Source: Wyeomyia smithii
Taxonomy: Eukaryota; Arthropoda; Insecta; Diptera; Culicidae
Direction of reading: 5' to 3'
Assembly: GCF_029784165.1 (NCBI RefSeq)
Contig: NC_073694.1
Coordinates: forward strand, 24,252,506-24,316,505
Length of the DNA: 64,000 nt
The notes beneath the pieces were generated by a model. It saw only the letters and a program-made list of their open reading frames with translations. It was not told the origin of the DNA and made no database searches. The translations under genes and the position numbers were made by a program. Each line of letters opens with the position of its first letter. Positions within the stretch are counted from its first letter, which is position 1. Of this stretch, positions 22,169-33,675 are shown piece after piece.

Positions 22169-24830
22169 TTATTGGCTATAAAGAGAGCTTATCGTAGCAA
22201 TTGAGGATTGCAACGATTTTTGTCGAAAATTGTTAATAATTTTATTTGACATAGCTTCTAATGGTTCAACACCAGTAAATCTATGTAATTCGAGTGTACC
22301 AAACCAAGGAGGACGCTTCAAAATCATTTTCAGAAATTTATTCTGAATTTTTTGGAGCGGTTTCTTCCTTGTTGAACAGCAACTTGACCAGATCGGTACA
22401 GCATAAAGCATTGCTGGTCTAAAAATTTGTTTGTAAATCAAAAGTTTGTTCTTTAAACAAAGTTTTGAATTCCTGTTAATGAGAGGATATAAACATCTCG
22501 TATATTTGATGCACTTGGCTTGTATACTCTCAATGTGCTCTTTGAAAATAAGTTTTTTATCATAAATTAGTCCCAAGTACTTAACCTTGTCAGACCAACT
22601 TAAAATAACCCCATTCATCTTGACAACGTGATTATTGTTTGGCTTGAGGAAAGAAGCCCTATGCTTATGCGGAAAAATTATCATTTGAGTTTTAGAAGCA
22701 TTGGGAGAAATTTTCCACTTTTGCAAGTAGGAAGAAAAAATATCTAAACTTTTCTGCAATCGACTGCATATGACACGAAGACTTTTTCCTTTTACGGAAA
22801 TGCTTGTATCATCGCAGAACAATGACTTTGTGCATCCTGGAGGCAAATCAGGAAGATCTGAAGTGAATATGTTGTACAGGACTGGACCCAAGACTGAACC
22901 TTGAGGTACACCTGCTCTGACAGGAAATCTATCAGATTTTGAATTCTGATAGACAACCTGCAGAGTTCGATCAGTAAGATAATTTTTTAAAATTTTGATT
23001 AGGAAAACTGGAAAATTAAGAGTTTGCAATTTCGCAATCAAATCTTTATGCCAAACACTGTCGAATGCTTTTTCTATGTCTTAAAGAGCAGCTTCAGTGG
23101 AATAACTTTCAGATTTGTTAGCTCGTATCATATTAGTAACTCTGAGCAATTGATGAGTTGTGGAATGCCCATGGCGAAATCCAAACTGTTCATTTGCAAA
23201 AATTGAATTTTCGTTGATGTGTGACATCATTCTGTTAAGAATAATTCTCTCAAACAGTTTACTTATTGAAGAAAGCAAACTGATTGGTCGAAAACTTGAA
23301 ACTTCAGCTGGGTTCTTATCCGGTTTTAAAATTGGAGCAATTTTTGCATTATTCCATAATTTGGGAAAATATGCAATTTTGAAGCAGCAATTGAAAATTT
23401 TCACTCAAAATTCCATTGTGCTCTCAGGGAGATGTTTGATTAGTATATTAAAAATTCCATCGTCACCAGGTGCTTTCATATTTTTGAAATTTTTAATAAT
23501 TGATTTAATCTCATTCATGTTAGTTTCAATTATTTCTGCAGGTAAAAAATTCTGGGAAGAAATTAAATCAAATTGACGTGTGACTTCATTTTCAATTGGA
23601 CTCACAAAATTCAAATTTGAGTTATGAACACTCTCAAACTGCTAAGCAAGTCTTTGAGCCTTTTGTTCATTGGATACAAGAAAACGTTCACCATCTTTTA
23701 AAACTGGAATAGGCTTTGAAGGTTTCTTAAGAATCTTCGACAGCTTCCAAAATGGTTTTGAATATGGTTTCAATTTTTCAACTTTAGTCTCAAAATTTTG
23801 ATTTCTCAGAAGAGTAAATCTATGTTTAATCTCTTTTTGTAAATCTTTATAAATAGTTTTAAAAACAGGGTCACGAGAACGTTGATATTGACGTCTGCGG
23901 ACATTTTTCAAACGAATTAGAAGTTGAAGATTTTCGTCAATTATTGATAAATCAAATTTCTCTTGAGCCTTTGGAACAGAATAATTCCTGGCATCAACAA
24001 TTGCACATTTTAATGCTTCCAAAGCGGAATCAATATTCACTTCGTTTTGCAAATCAAGCTCATTATTGAAATTTTCTCTCAATATGAGTTTTGTATCTTT
24101 CCCAATTAGCCTTGTTATAATTAAAAACAGAGCTCATAGGGTTTAAAACTGATTCATGTGATAAAGAAAAAGTTATTGGAAGATGGTCAGAATCAAAGTC
24201 AGCATGTGTGATCAAATCACTACACACATGACTTTGATCTGTTAGCACCAAATCAATTGTTGAAGGGTTTCTTACAGAAGAAAAGCATGTAGGACTATTC
24301 GGAGACAAAATAGAATAGTATCCTGAAGAACAATCATTGAATAAAATTTTGCCATTGGAATTACTTTGAGAATTATTCCATGAACGATGTTTAGCGTTAA
24401 AATCGCCGATTATGAAAAATTTCGAACGATTTCTGGTGAGTTTTTGTAAATCACCTTTAAAATAATTTTTGAGCTCGCGTGTGCATTGAAATGGTAAATA
24501 TGCTGCGGCAATAAATAAAATCCCAAGTTCAGTTTGAACTTCAATTCCCAAAGTTTAAATAACTTTCGTCTCAAGATGGGGAAGAGCACGATGTTTGATT
24601 CGGCGATGAATAACAATTGCAACTCCACCGCCGGAACCCTGAATCCTATCATATCTATGAACCACGTAATTGGGATCATATTTTAATTTTATGTTAGGTT
24701 TCAAAAATGTTTCAGTAATAATTGCAATATGCACATTATTTACTGTTAAAAAATTAAAAAGCTCATTCTCATTGGCCTTCAGTGAGCGAGCATTCCAATT
24801 TAATATTTTAATTGTTTTATTTAAAATCAT
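22169..24830 (-). pseudogene. Juan-like ORF2 (endonuclease + reverse transcriptase), broken
   Basis: Starts at ATG 24830 and ends at 22169. An apurinic endonuclease-like domain comes first: LNWNARSLKANENELF, ITETFLKP with the catalytic glutamate, IIGDFNAKH and SDHLPITF. The reverse transcriptase follows: FRPISLLSSISKLFERII, then AGVPQGSVLGPVLYNIF and LFCDDTSISV. The F-C-D-D motif is normal for Juan-type elements as far as I recall, so it is not a defect. There is no RNase H. One reading frame holds in-frame stops at 24555-24557, 23642-23644, 23405-23407 and 23081-23083, and one frameshift lies near 24065-24082. It is non-functional. Confidence 0.9.
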
Positions 24831-26030
24831 TGCTAAATTTTAAATTAGAAACAATTTTAATAGTAAAATTTGTGCCTATTTGAATGGCTTCAAACATTGA
24901 TTTTGCCTGCAACATGGCGTTCATAAGATCGAACATTGCCTGTTGCAAAAAAGAAAGTTTACCTGCCGTAATAGGTCCCAGGCAGTTGACATTAGAAAAA
25001 ATATTTTCGGCAGCAATATTAGCTGGAGTAATAGGTGTACAATTATTTTCTAGCGTGTTTTGCTTACCCATATTAATGGTCATTTTTGAACTACCAACAC
25101 TAGGCGGTATAATGTTCGAACTACCTAAGCATAAGTTAAACGGGTATGCAAAGGAGTAGGTAAACTATGCGTCACTGGTACGCTTGGAGAATTTTGTTTT
25201 GAAGTTGGTTTTAATTGAGAAATTGAATTTTGTTTTCCTTGCCTTGCCCTAACAATTGATAAACGGACTGAGCATTGATAAAAATTTGACATATGGTTGC
25301 CGTTACAATTCGCACAGCGAAAATTTTTACTCTCTTTTACAGGACATGAGTCCTTTTTGTGAGAAGAGTCTCCACAATTAAGACATTTTTGGTCCATGTT
25401 ACAGAATTTGGATCCATGGCCATAACGTTGGCAAGTACGGCATTGGGTGATATGCTTTTCACCTCCGCCATACTTTCTATAAATTTCCCACTTTACACGC
25501 ACATTATACAAAGCATGTGCTTTTTCAAAAAATTTTAAGTTGTTAACCTCATTGCGGTTAAAATGAATTAAATAATTAACAAGGGAAATTCCAGTTCTCT
25601 GACTGTTTTCGCCTCGTGATTTTTGTTTCATTAGAATTACTTGGGTAGGGGCTATGCCAAGTAATTCTATTAAAGTAAGTTTGATCTCATCAACGGTTTG
25701 ATCGTTGGTGAGACCTTTCAAGACAACCTTGAACGGCTTGGCGTTCTTGGTGTCATATGTAAAAAATTTGTACATCTTGTCAGTTAAATACTGAACAAGA
25801 CGATCACGACCCTTTACTGAGTCGGCTAATAAGCGGCATTCACCTCTACGGCCAATTTGATAGGTAACTTTAACGTCAGAAACAAATGTTGAAAGTTCCT
25901 TTTTGAATATATTAAATTCAGAAGAAATAGTTACCACAATAGGTGGAACTTTCTCCTTTTTTAAAGATTTTATATTTTGTATAGTTTCATTATTGGTAAC
26001 TTCCATTTCACCAGCTTCTTGCTCAGGCAA
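24817..26030 (-). pseudogene. Juan-like ORF1 (Gag-like nucleic-acid chaperone), frameshifted
   Basis: The first 301 codons (26030-25125) are open. They contain an RRM-like central region (PFKVVLKGLTNDQTVDEIK) and, at residues about 195-255, three zinc knuckles: CRTCQRYGHGSKFC, CLNCGDSSHKKDSC and CANCNGNHMSNFYQC. Such proteins coat the element RNA in a ribonucleoprotein particle. After a frameshift between about 25130 and 25083 the C-terminal part resumes (KLSFLQQAMFDLMNAMLQAK) and ends at 24817, overlapping the ORF2 start. Only the frameshift separates it from an intact ORF. Confidence 0.88.
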
Positions 26031-26309
26031 AATAACGAAAGGATGCCTCTCTTTTCCTCCCCGCAGCGATGCGAGGTTTCTTTTTCCGTCCAGCCAATTC
26101 AGGTGATACGAAAAAAGTTAAAACAAATGTTAAATTCAAAAGAAGGTAGTCTTGATAAAGACTGATGGGAAATAACTTTCAGGTAGTCTTTAAAAGACAC
26201 ACTGACAAAACACAAACTTTGAAGCTATAGGCAGTCAAAGACCAGTCCACAAGCAACCGAAAAAACGTCTGATCTGTAGGACAGTTCAAGACGCCGACTT
26301 TTTGCACAT

Positions 26310-28560
26310 GATTTGAAAAGTTTTTGACACTATCTGGACATTTTTGTTACATTTTTTAATGTCTTTTTTGACACATTTTGATATCATTTTGTCACTCTGT
26401 TGCCACTTTTCGACGCTCTTGTGACATTTTTAGCACTTCGGGACAAACTCTATCATTTTTTTATAGTTTTGTTTTAGAATTATTTTACTATTTTTTGGCA
26501 CTATTTTAACTTTTTATGACTTCTTTGAAAAATATTTCGTCATACTTTGCCAGATTCTTACACTTATACTTTCTCGTCATTCTAATGACTCCTTTTGGAT
26601 ACTTTTTGCAACGTTTTATGCACTATTTCACATTTTTGGGATTTGTTTTCAGCGATAGCAAAACTTTTTTTATACAGTAGTTTTAGTCACATTTTGTATT
26701 GTTTGTCACATTTTGCACATTTGTTCGAATATAAAACTTAATTTCGACTACTTTTAGATGTTTCGTGAAATTTTGATATTTCTCGATACCTCTTGAAGAC
26801 TTCTTCAACACTGTACACCTATTTGACACCTGTTTATCACTCATATCTATTTTGTTACGATTTTTCAACCTGGATAGCTATATTTGTACTTTTTTTACGC
26901 ATCTTTAACACCATTTCAACTCTCTTTCGTCATTTTTGATTGATTTGAATACATTTCTGGTTGTCCCGACTCTATTTTAACATGCTTTTCATACCCTTTA
27001 TTTTGTTTTTCTACATTCATATTAATTTATTCTGCCCTTCTGACTTCACTTTAATTTCTTTAGCTATTTTAACGTGTTTAATTTTTTTAAACTTTTTATA
27101 CATTCTAGACGCATATTAAACATATATTGTTTCCTGTCATGTGTTCCTTCTTTTCCAAGCATTTTTCAATACATTTAGTTTTCATTTTAACATTTTTTGG
27201 CACTCATCTAACACACGCCTCTTTTTTCGACATTCTTTGAAACTTTTTGAGACTATCCTGGCATTTGTTTGATGTTTTAGGACAATTTCTCACCTTTCCG
27301 CACTGATTCAAGTTTTTGGAATCTTTGAAGTTCTTTTAAAAATCTTTCCTAAACTTTACCCACACTTTTAGAACTCGTTTTATGCACTCTTCTGACTATT
27401 TTTTAAAGCTTTACATTTTTTATATATTTTGTATTAAGCTTTCAGTAGTCTCTAAAATTGTTTTGGGTCTTCCTTGTCACTTATTGCCCATGTTTTACGT
27501 TTTCTTGATAGTTTTCCAACACTTTTTTTTCTTTTATATTTTTTTGACATTTTATCTTCTGTTTTTCATTTTCCTGCTGCTATATGATAAGAAAGATGAG
27601 TCATTACATTCAAGCAATTTTGACAGACAGTTACTCTTTTTGAACTAAATTCTTATTTTTCGACAGTGTACCAAGCATTTATTTAACATTTTCTGATACT
27701 TAACTGACACACTTTTGAAATTAATTGAACATTTTTGTTACCACTTTTATTTTTTTATTTTTCTTAACAAAATCGAACGCGTTTTTAATCCATTTTTGAC
27801 CTTTTATCAACTTTTTTTTGTTTTTTTTTTCAACCGCTTGTATCATTTCTTCACACTTGAAAGTTGTTGACCCTTTTCGATTTTTTAATTAGTTTTTGAC
27901 CTATTTTGACTTTAACTAGTATCTACTGACTACTTTTTTGCCCGAAAATTTTTTGATAATATTTTTATACTGTTTTGGATTTTTCTACCTCTTGGCAATT
28001 GTATTCACCATATTTTATGACATTTTTTATCATTTTATTTTTTTTTTAATACAATATGACTCTTTTCATTTTTACCCTTGTTTACAGCTTTTACATCTGC
28101 TCTGATATTTTGGAATTTTTTACGCTTCTCTGTCCTTTTTTTGTTTTTCAACACTTTTGTGACTTTTCATTGGCATTTTTTTATCATTTTGCGATTTTTA
28201 ATTGATTTTCTACGCTTTTAAACTCTACCTTCAGTTTGGACTTGTTTTTGATATTTTTTCAAGATTACTATGTGACTTCACTTTTTCGACATTTTGTTTT
28301 TGTCAGGCCCTGTAATTATTCACACTATTTTTGTTTTGTTTCTTACATCACTGACATATTTTTGACACTATTTTTCTTTTTATCTTTCTACAATTTTTGT
28401 TTCTACATTATTTTACATATTTTAAATCTCTTCAGAACTTTTCAAAAATCCTTCAACAGTGTATTTTACGGTCTTTGTGCTGACTTTCGGCAATTTTTTT
28501 ATGTTAATTTATGATATTCTTTTGACACTTCTTGGTGCTTGTTTCATTTTTTGTGAAACT
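26310..28560. repeat. Main T-rich GACA-type degenerate tract (2.2 kb)
   Basis: Plus-strand poly-T runs of 3-8 bases alternate with GACA, GACT, CACT and AACA words, for example TTTTTTGACACATTTTGATA. The words recur at irregular spacings of about 10-25 bases, so it is a degenerate minisatellite or slippage-grown sequence and not simple poly-T. Open frames within it are Phe/Leu/Tyr-rich and have no homology I recognise. Confidence 0.75.
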
Positions 28561-29989
28561 TTTTTGTACATATTTTGAAAATTTTTAATCGTCTTTTAAA
28601 CCTTTTGGCATATTTTACACACTTTTCTACATATATTGATTTTTGCTTTTTTCAACTGTTTTGTTGTGCCATTTTTCTCTGTCATTTTGGCATTTTTTGC
28701 ATTTTCTTTGCATTTCTTCAAGCTTTGCGAACAATTTATGCACTTCCGTTATGCTTATTTGCTCATCCATGTGTAATGTTCACGGTCCATACAAAATTTT
28801 TAGAATTTATATTAGAAGTTGTCCATGGGAGGGTAGGTGAACACCGTTTAAAATCAGTGCACGTGGTATATGGATGGCCCCTAACTTTTTGCAAATCTTT
28901 TCCAATTTCTCGATACTTCGACACTGCTGGTACGAATATTAAAATTATTTTCACTAGTTTTTTATGTACTTTTCCCTGCATGGCTCATTTTTGGCAGATT
29001 TGGCAATTATTTTTTGACGTAGAATTACATCTTACGGTAATGTTCTGGAATAGGGATGCGAAGTGAAATACCGAAAACATCGAGAACGTCACGAAAGTTG
29101 TCCAACTTCGAATGCTAATAACTCAGTCAGTTTTTCTACAGACTTCCTTCATTCTCGCAGCAATCGGTTGCAAAAGTAGTTAAGCGTCCACGAAGATGCG
29201 AAACATTGTGATTCTACGATGCTAACTATTGGACTCTTGAAAAATGGAGAACCATGTTTTGAACGCAGATTTCGATTTATCAAAGCTAAAAACAATGCCT
29301 AATACCATCCGATATGGGTTTTTACTAAGCGGGATGAAAGCCAGAGCCCGGTAATCGACCTCAGACGCCTTTTGATTGTGACTTCCGGTTTCTGTTAAAC
29401 CACCTAAAATAACAGAATTGCAACTAAAATGAGTAATCCTGGAATCAGGATGATATCCAGAGGCCGTAAATCAACACTGGTTACTATTTTGAACCTCTTC
29501 AAGGCTGCCTGCCATTTAAAAGGTATTTTGTTAGTATTGGTTAAAAGTTACTGACATAAATATGATAGTCTATCGTAATCTTAGCGTTAGTAAGAATTAT
29601 TGATAAAATTTACCGCTTTAGACCATAAAATTGATAAATTCTAATCGAATGTAACCCATAACCTATTACAAACAATACATTGATATAAGACAGGCTGTCG
29701 TTATTCTACGTAAACTTTCAGTCGTATCTCATGCAAAACCTCTTCTACTTTTTGTAATACTTTAACGTTTATTTAAACTTTTTTACCACTTATTGACTTG
29801 TATTTGAAGAATTGAAACTTTTTGCGATAATCGACGTTTTAGACAATTGTTCTTACATCTCTTTTGAATACTGTTTTACGTAGTTTTTATTATAGTTGGA
29901 CACACATTTTATTTCTTATAATATATTTTTATTCTTGAATCTTTCGAAAGTCATCCAATTTTTACATCTGATTGACATGTTTTGACATA
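28561..29989. other. Intronic, no gene recognised; dispersed-repeat-like sequence at 29040-29530
   Basis: Starts as a fading T-rich tract that includes a 163-codon open frame (28575-29066) rich in Phe, Cys and His with no known motif. From about 29050 the sequence becomes more balanced (CGAATGCTAATAACTCAGTC, GTGACTTCCGGTTTCTGTTA), which reads like an old dispersed repeat; ends not found. Confidence 0.4.
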
Positions 29990-30588
29990 CAGTGCCTCCA
30001 CAGTTATGGGTCAGCTACAATTATGGGTCACTTTCACGCACTTTTATTCTCACGAAACTGAACAATTTTCATTAACAGTGGTATTTTTTTTGTAACTCAC
30101 TTGTAACCTCATTCATACGAAATGATTTAATGTTAAAAATGTCACTAAAAACTATAATTATACTCGGTGCAATAATTGAAGTGACCCATAATTGTAGTAA
30201 TGTTACATCTTGCAGTACACAATTGTGGGTCAGTCGATTTTTTGGCTATTTTTATTACTTTTACATGATTATGCGACAAGACTGAATAAAATTTCTTATT
30301 ATCAAGCTTTCATAACAATAAAATAATTTGCGTTATGTATTTTGATGATTTTTAAGTCTAAATGATTTTGAATGCCAAAAGTGACCCATAATTGTGTCTT
30401 TGGTTATGTAAGTGATATTTTTCTTCCCAACCGGTTTACACGCATCAACTGCAGTGAAACTAATTGTTGATCGAAAGTACACATCAGAACACAGAGATAT
30501 ATAGTAAAAAAATCGTAGTTGATAATTTTCCGATTTTATATCCATTTTTGAACATCACGTTGACTGACCCATAATTGTAGAGGGACTG
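29990..30588. mobile_element. 599-bp Tc1/mariner-type MITE
   Basis: A TA dinucleotide flanks both sides (29988-29989 and 30589-30590). The left end reads CAGTGCCTCCACAGTTATGG and the right end, on the minus strand, CAGTCCCTCTACAATTATGG, both continuing GTCAG. The word GTGACCCATAATTGT or its complement recurs inside (about 30180, 30220 and 30380) as well as at the ends. There is no transposase. TA targeting and CAGTSCCTC ends fit the Tc1/mariner group. Confidence 0.82.
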
Positions 30589-31239
30589 TATCTGTGCATT
30601 TTAATATGCTTCAACACAATATTTTGTACCCTTTATTACCGCTTTTCGGGTTTCTTCACACTTTTGGATAAACTTTTTATGACGTTATATTGGTTAACCT
30701 ATCGCCACTTCGTAAGACTATGTTAAAACATGTTTGACATTTTTCAAAGTTCTTCAAGGAGTTTTTGAACTTTTTCCACTCTGTGTTGCATTCTACCGTT
30801 TTTCCGCACTTTTCTGGCACAATTTCCGCTTCTAACACTGTTTGGCACGATTTCAAATTTTCTGATACCACTTTCTCACAAATTTTTAGATCTTTGACCC
30901 TTTTTCTTTTAAAATTTGTCTGCTATTTTGAGTCATTTTCGAAATATTTTCTAAAATTTTTACCCTTGTTAATTATTTTTGCAATGATTGAGAACTTTTG
31001 TAACCTTTTGACGTTGGACTAACGTCTATATCGAAGTTAGGCACCTTAATTTGAAAATCTAGTAATTCAACCGGGGAAAACCAGGGAAAAGTGGTCAGGT
31101 TTTGAGCGCTCATATATCAGTCATTTCTTTTCAGAATTTCGAGGTTTTGGCATCAACCGATCAGAAATTCTTTTACGGTTGAATTTATGTAACAAAAATA
31201 ACCTATTGTTCGAGATACACTATTGAAAAATTGATAAAT

Positions 31240-31700
31240 CACATCGATTGTCTAAATCATACCAAGCAACCAATCACCACCTCTCTTCACAAGCACAGTC
31301 GACACTAACGGATACAACCGATCTGACTTTGTAAACAGTCTCACAGCTTTCAACCAATAACGAGCTCGCTTTCGGTAGCTGCAACAGGTGTTTCAACACC
31401 GTTTTAAAATGCTTCTTTTATCATTACCACTGAACAGATTCTAAACACCAATGGCTTGATTGATAGGGGAAATATTGCGCAAGATTGTCATATAATAATT
31501 TAAATATGTTTTCGATACTAAACTAGTTAAAAGTTGTGTTAAAAGTCGTGCACATTCAACCAATCACAAGCTCGCTTCTTGTTTGCTCGCGGATGGATTT
31601 TTGCTTTGGGCTATATAATAGCCTGTGTCGTCTCATAGCAGTCACAGTTAACAAGTGAAAGGCCACCAGGCCGGTCTTGTATAATCAGCAGCGGTGGCTG
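31240..31700 (+). promoter_or_regulatory. Promoter-like tandem repeat module, copy B (CCAAT units, TATA box)
   Basis: Repeat units carry CCAATCACCACCTC, CCAATAACGAGCTCGCTTTC and CCAATCACAAGCTCGCTTC at about 31270, 31355 and 31560. They share AGATTCTAAACACCAATGG-type blocks with the inverted copy at 16240-17000. The module ends with CTATATAATAGCC (about 31611), then, some 30 bases on, an initiator-like AGTCACAGTT and a GC-rich stretch with CAGCAG/GGCGG words. Spacing of CCAAT, TATA and initiator looks like a real RNA polymerase II promoter, perhaps of a mobile element. No long open frame follows. Confidence 0.5.
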
Positions 31701-31869
31701 ATTCCAGCGGCCAAACTGAGCTGCAGCAGAACCAGAGCGGTGGTATCAGGCAGCAGCGGCGGAGGTAGTGGGAAGCTGCATTTCTTCATTCAGTTCGGTG
31801 CTCCTTCGATCTGAGTTGGACCCCACCAGCGGTAATCCAATTCAGATATCGTTGGGTGAAAACGTTGGG

Positions 31870-32290
31870 TGTGTGTGCAGTGTGCACATATAGCGTATGT
31901 GCATCTGTATTGCTATGACATTTGCGATGATAGGGATGGTGCTGTTGCGTGTGTATGGCTAGCTATAGCGTGTGTAAGACACTAGTATGTGTAGCATATT
32001 ATGGCTATTGCGTGTATATCTTCAGCGAGTGTACGGATAGTTATAGCTTGTGTGTGGATAGCTGCTGCGTGTGTAATGTTTAGTTATAGCGTATGTATGG
32101 ATAGTACTAGCACATGGTTGGATAGCTTATGCGTGTGTATAGATAGTTGTATCGGATGTATGGAAAGGAATAGCGTGTGTATGGATAGCTATAGCTACAG
32201 CGTGTGTATGAATAGTTTTAACGCGTGTTTAGATAGTTATAGCATGTGTGTGAATAACTATAGCGGGTGTTTATCGAAGATTATTATTGT
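31870..32290 (+). repeat. Degenerate 21-27-bp minisatellite (GTGTGTATGGATAGCTATAGC-type)
   Basis: About fifteen imperfect units with core words GTGTGTATGGATAG and TTATAGCGTGTG. One frame stays open for 104 codons (32001-32315) and reads as repeats like VCMDSYS. That open frame is a by-product of the unit length being near a multiple of three and is not taken as a gene. Confidence 0.8.
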
Positions 32291-32299
32291 CATTGAAAA

Positions 32300-33383
32300 T
32301 ATTAAAACGTCTTAACGAACACAGTTGTGAATTTGATTTTACAGCAGCGATTTTAACTTCTTCAGCCAGTCTTTATTCATCGAGGAAAAATTACTACCTA
32401 TGAATGATCAACACTTATTTACTAGAAATTTGATTTAGATCAAAACGGGTTTTTTTGAGTATCATAAGTTATTGGTAAAAAGAGTTGCAAGTTTTCTCAA
32501 TGAGCATTCATTAAATTTTCGTTTTTGTTTCTCGGTGCGCGGTTTTGATTTTGTTTCTCGCACACATAGAAAGAAACAAACTTGTCGCTATCGTGAAAAA
32601 TAACAAAACAATTAGAAATGCTCTAAATCACAACTGAAGAAGTTAAGATATTTTCCTGTCACTCGCCCAAACCTTGATAACAACTACCAAAAAACGTGTG
32701 ATTGAGCTCTTGCTATATTGAGTTATTGAACCAAACGTTTTTTTTTTTCAAATACATGAAGTTATATGCTGGGCTGGAACTAACCTAGCATGAGTTTTAT
32801 CGATTAAATGTCAAACAGTTTTCAAATTTAAAATTTTCGGTTGAATCGTTCTGGGCTCCAATTTCAGATAGTTTCGTAACGTTTGCTTTTTGCTTAGATA
32901 GGAAAATTTTACCAATTCGCTCAATTAAATGATTGTCTTGGGAGTGCAGCAAACAAAAGGTTGATTCGAATATGTATGAAATGACAGCGATTAAATAAAA
33001 AATATCCATTCTTTTAGTATATATTATTATTTATAACGTTTTAACGTCTCAGCATCCAGAAATGCACTGTTAGATAAAATTGCAGCAAATACTAGAGTTG
33101 CAATTCTCTCTATTATTTGTTTTAATGGAATATAAGAATACCGTAGTCCAACGTCATGCGGTCGTGTCTTGAATACCACCCTCCTACTTTTTAATACTTC
33201 TTGATGCTTTTTCGATGTTTGTTTTGACTTTTTTTTTTACGTAGGACTACGTCTTTGTTTTCTATACTAGATTTCATTTTGTGAAATTGAAAATGAAAGT
33301 GGCAAATGTTGCATCAGATTTGAAAAGTTCCAAGGTCAAACTTTCCCATACATTTCCCTCGCTATTGGCTTGCTTCGCGAGCA
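32300..33383. other. Intronic, no gene recognised
   Basis: AT-rich sequence. CCGTAGTCCAACGTCATGCG near 33141 and CCATACATTTCCCTCGCTAT near 33346 are phrases I associate with mosquito repeats, but no boundaries could be set beyond the inverted ends noted above. Confidence 0.35.
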
Positions 33384-33600
33384 AAAGCAAAGCAAAGCCT
33401 TGGTGCTACATTCCGTATCGGAATTCGACCTTCTGTTTTACTATACACAGACTTCGCAGCCGACTGTTAAGTGTACAGGACAATTGCGGGGCTAGCGCTA
33501 CGATCCTACTAACACTAACAGTCTCTCCCGAGCCGGGACTCGAACATATGACGACTGGCTTGTTAGGCCAGCATCGTACCTCGAGACCAGCTGGGAGATC
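33384..33600 (-). mobile_element. tRNA-derived SINE, long form, with target duplication
   Basis: On the minus strand the head has TGGTCTCGAGGTACGATGCT, GGCCTAACAAGCCAGTCGTC and the B box GTTCGAGTCCC. The body has ATCGTAGCGCTAGCCCCGCA, and the tail is AAGGCTTTGCTTTGC. TGCTTCGCGAGCA (33371-33383) and TGCTTCCCGAGCA (33601-33613) flank it as a 13-bp target duplication with one difference. It is the same family as the copies at 10402, 35849 and 43225. Confidence 0.9.
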
Positions 33601-33675
33601 TGCTTCCCGAGCACGGATAACAATTACATGGACGGAATAAATTCCACTGCCTACATATTTTAACTTAACAGAGTA

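Larger units (their letters stand above)
21937..26295 (-). mobile_element. Juan-like non-LTR retrotransposon (jockey clade), full length, decayed
   Basis: A complete insertion of 4359 bases in antisense to the PDZ gene. The 3' end is a run of 16 T on the plus strand (21939-21954), that is, a poly(A) tail on the element. The 5' end at 26295 has an untranslated leader of about 265 bases before ORF1. GACTTTTTGCACAT flanks both ends as a perfect 14-bp target duplication, which proves the limits. ORF1 and ORF2 overlap, with the ORF2 start codon inside the ORF1 tail (24830-24817). Protein phrases such as YLQKWKISPNASKTQ and MILKRPPW are typical of mosquito Juan elements as I remember them. Both ORFs contain breaks, so this copy cannot move by itself. 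Confidence 0.9.
31009..33156. repeat. Possible 2.1-kb element with TGACGTTGGACTA inverted ends
   Basis: TGACGTTGGACTA at 31009-31021 is repeated in exact inverted form at 33144-33156. A similar palindromic word, ACGTAGGACTACGT, follows at 33239. Between the ends lie the CCAAT/TATA module and the minisatellite described separately. No target duplication was seen, so the element status is tentative. Confidence 0.35.

Noticed and set aside
22800..22860. F-C-D-D in place of F/Y-A-D-D as an inactivating change in the Juan-like polymerase
   Set aside because: I recall Cys at this position in Juan-type elements; both catalytic Asp residues are present.
28575..29066. 163-codon Phe/Cys-rich open frame
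   Set aside because: Lies in a T-rich tract where TTT/TTC codons dominate; no recognisable motif.
31240..31700. Histone gene promoter
   Set aside because: The CCAAT/TATA arrangement is suggestive, but no histone coding sequence follows in any frame.
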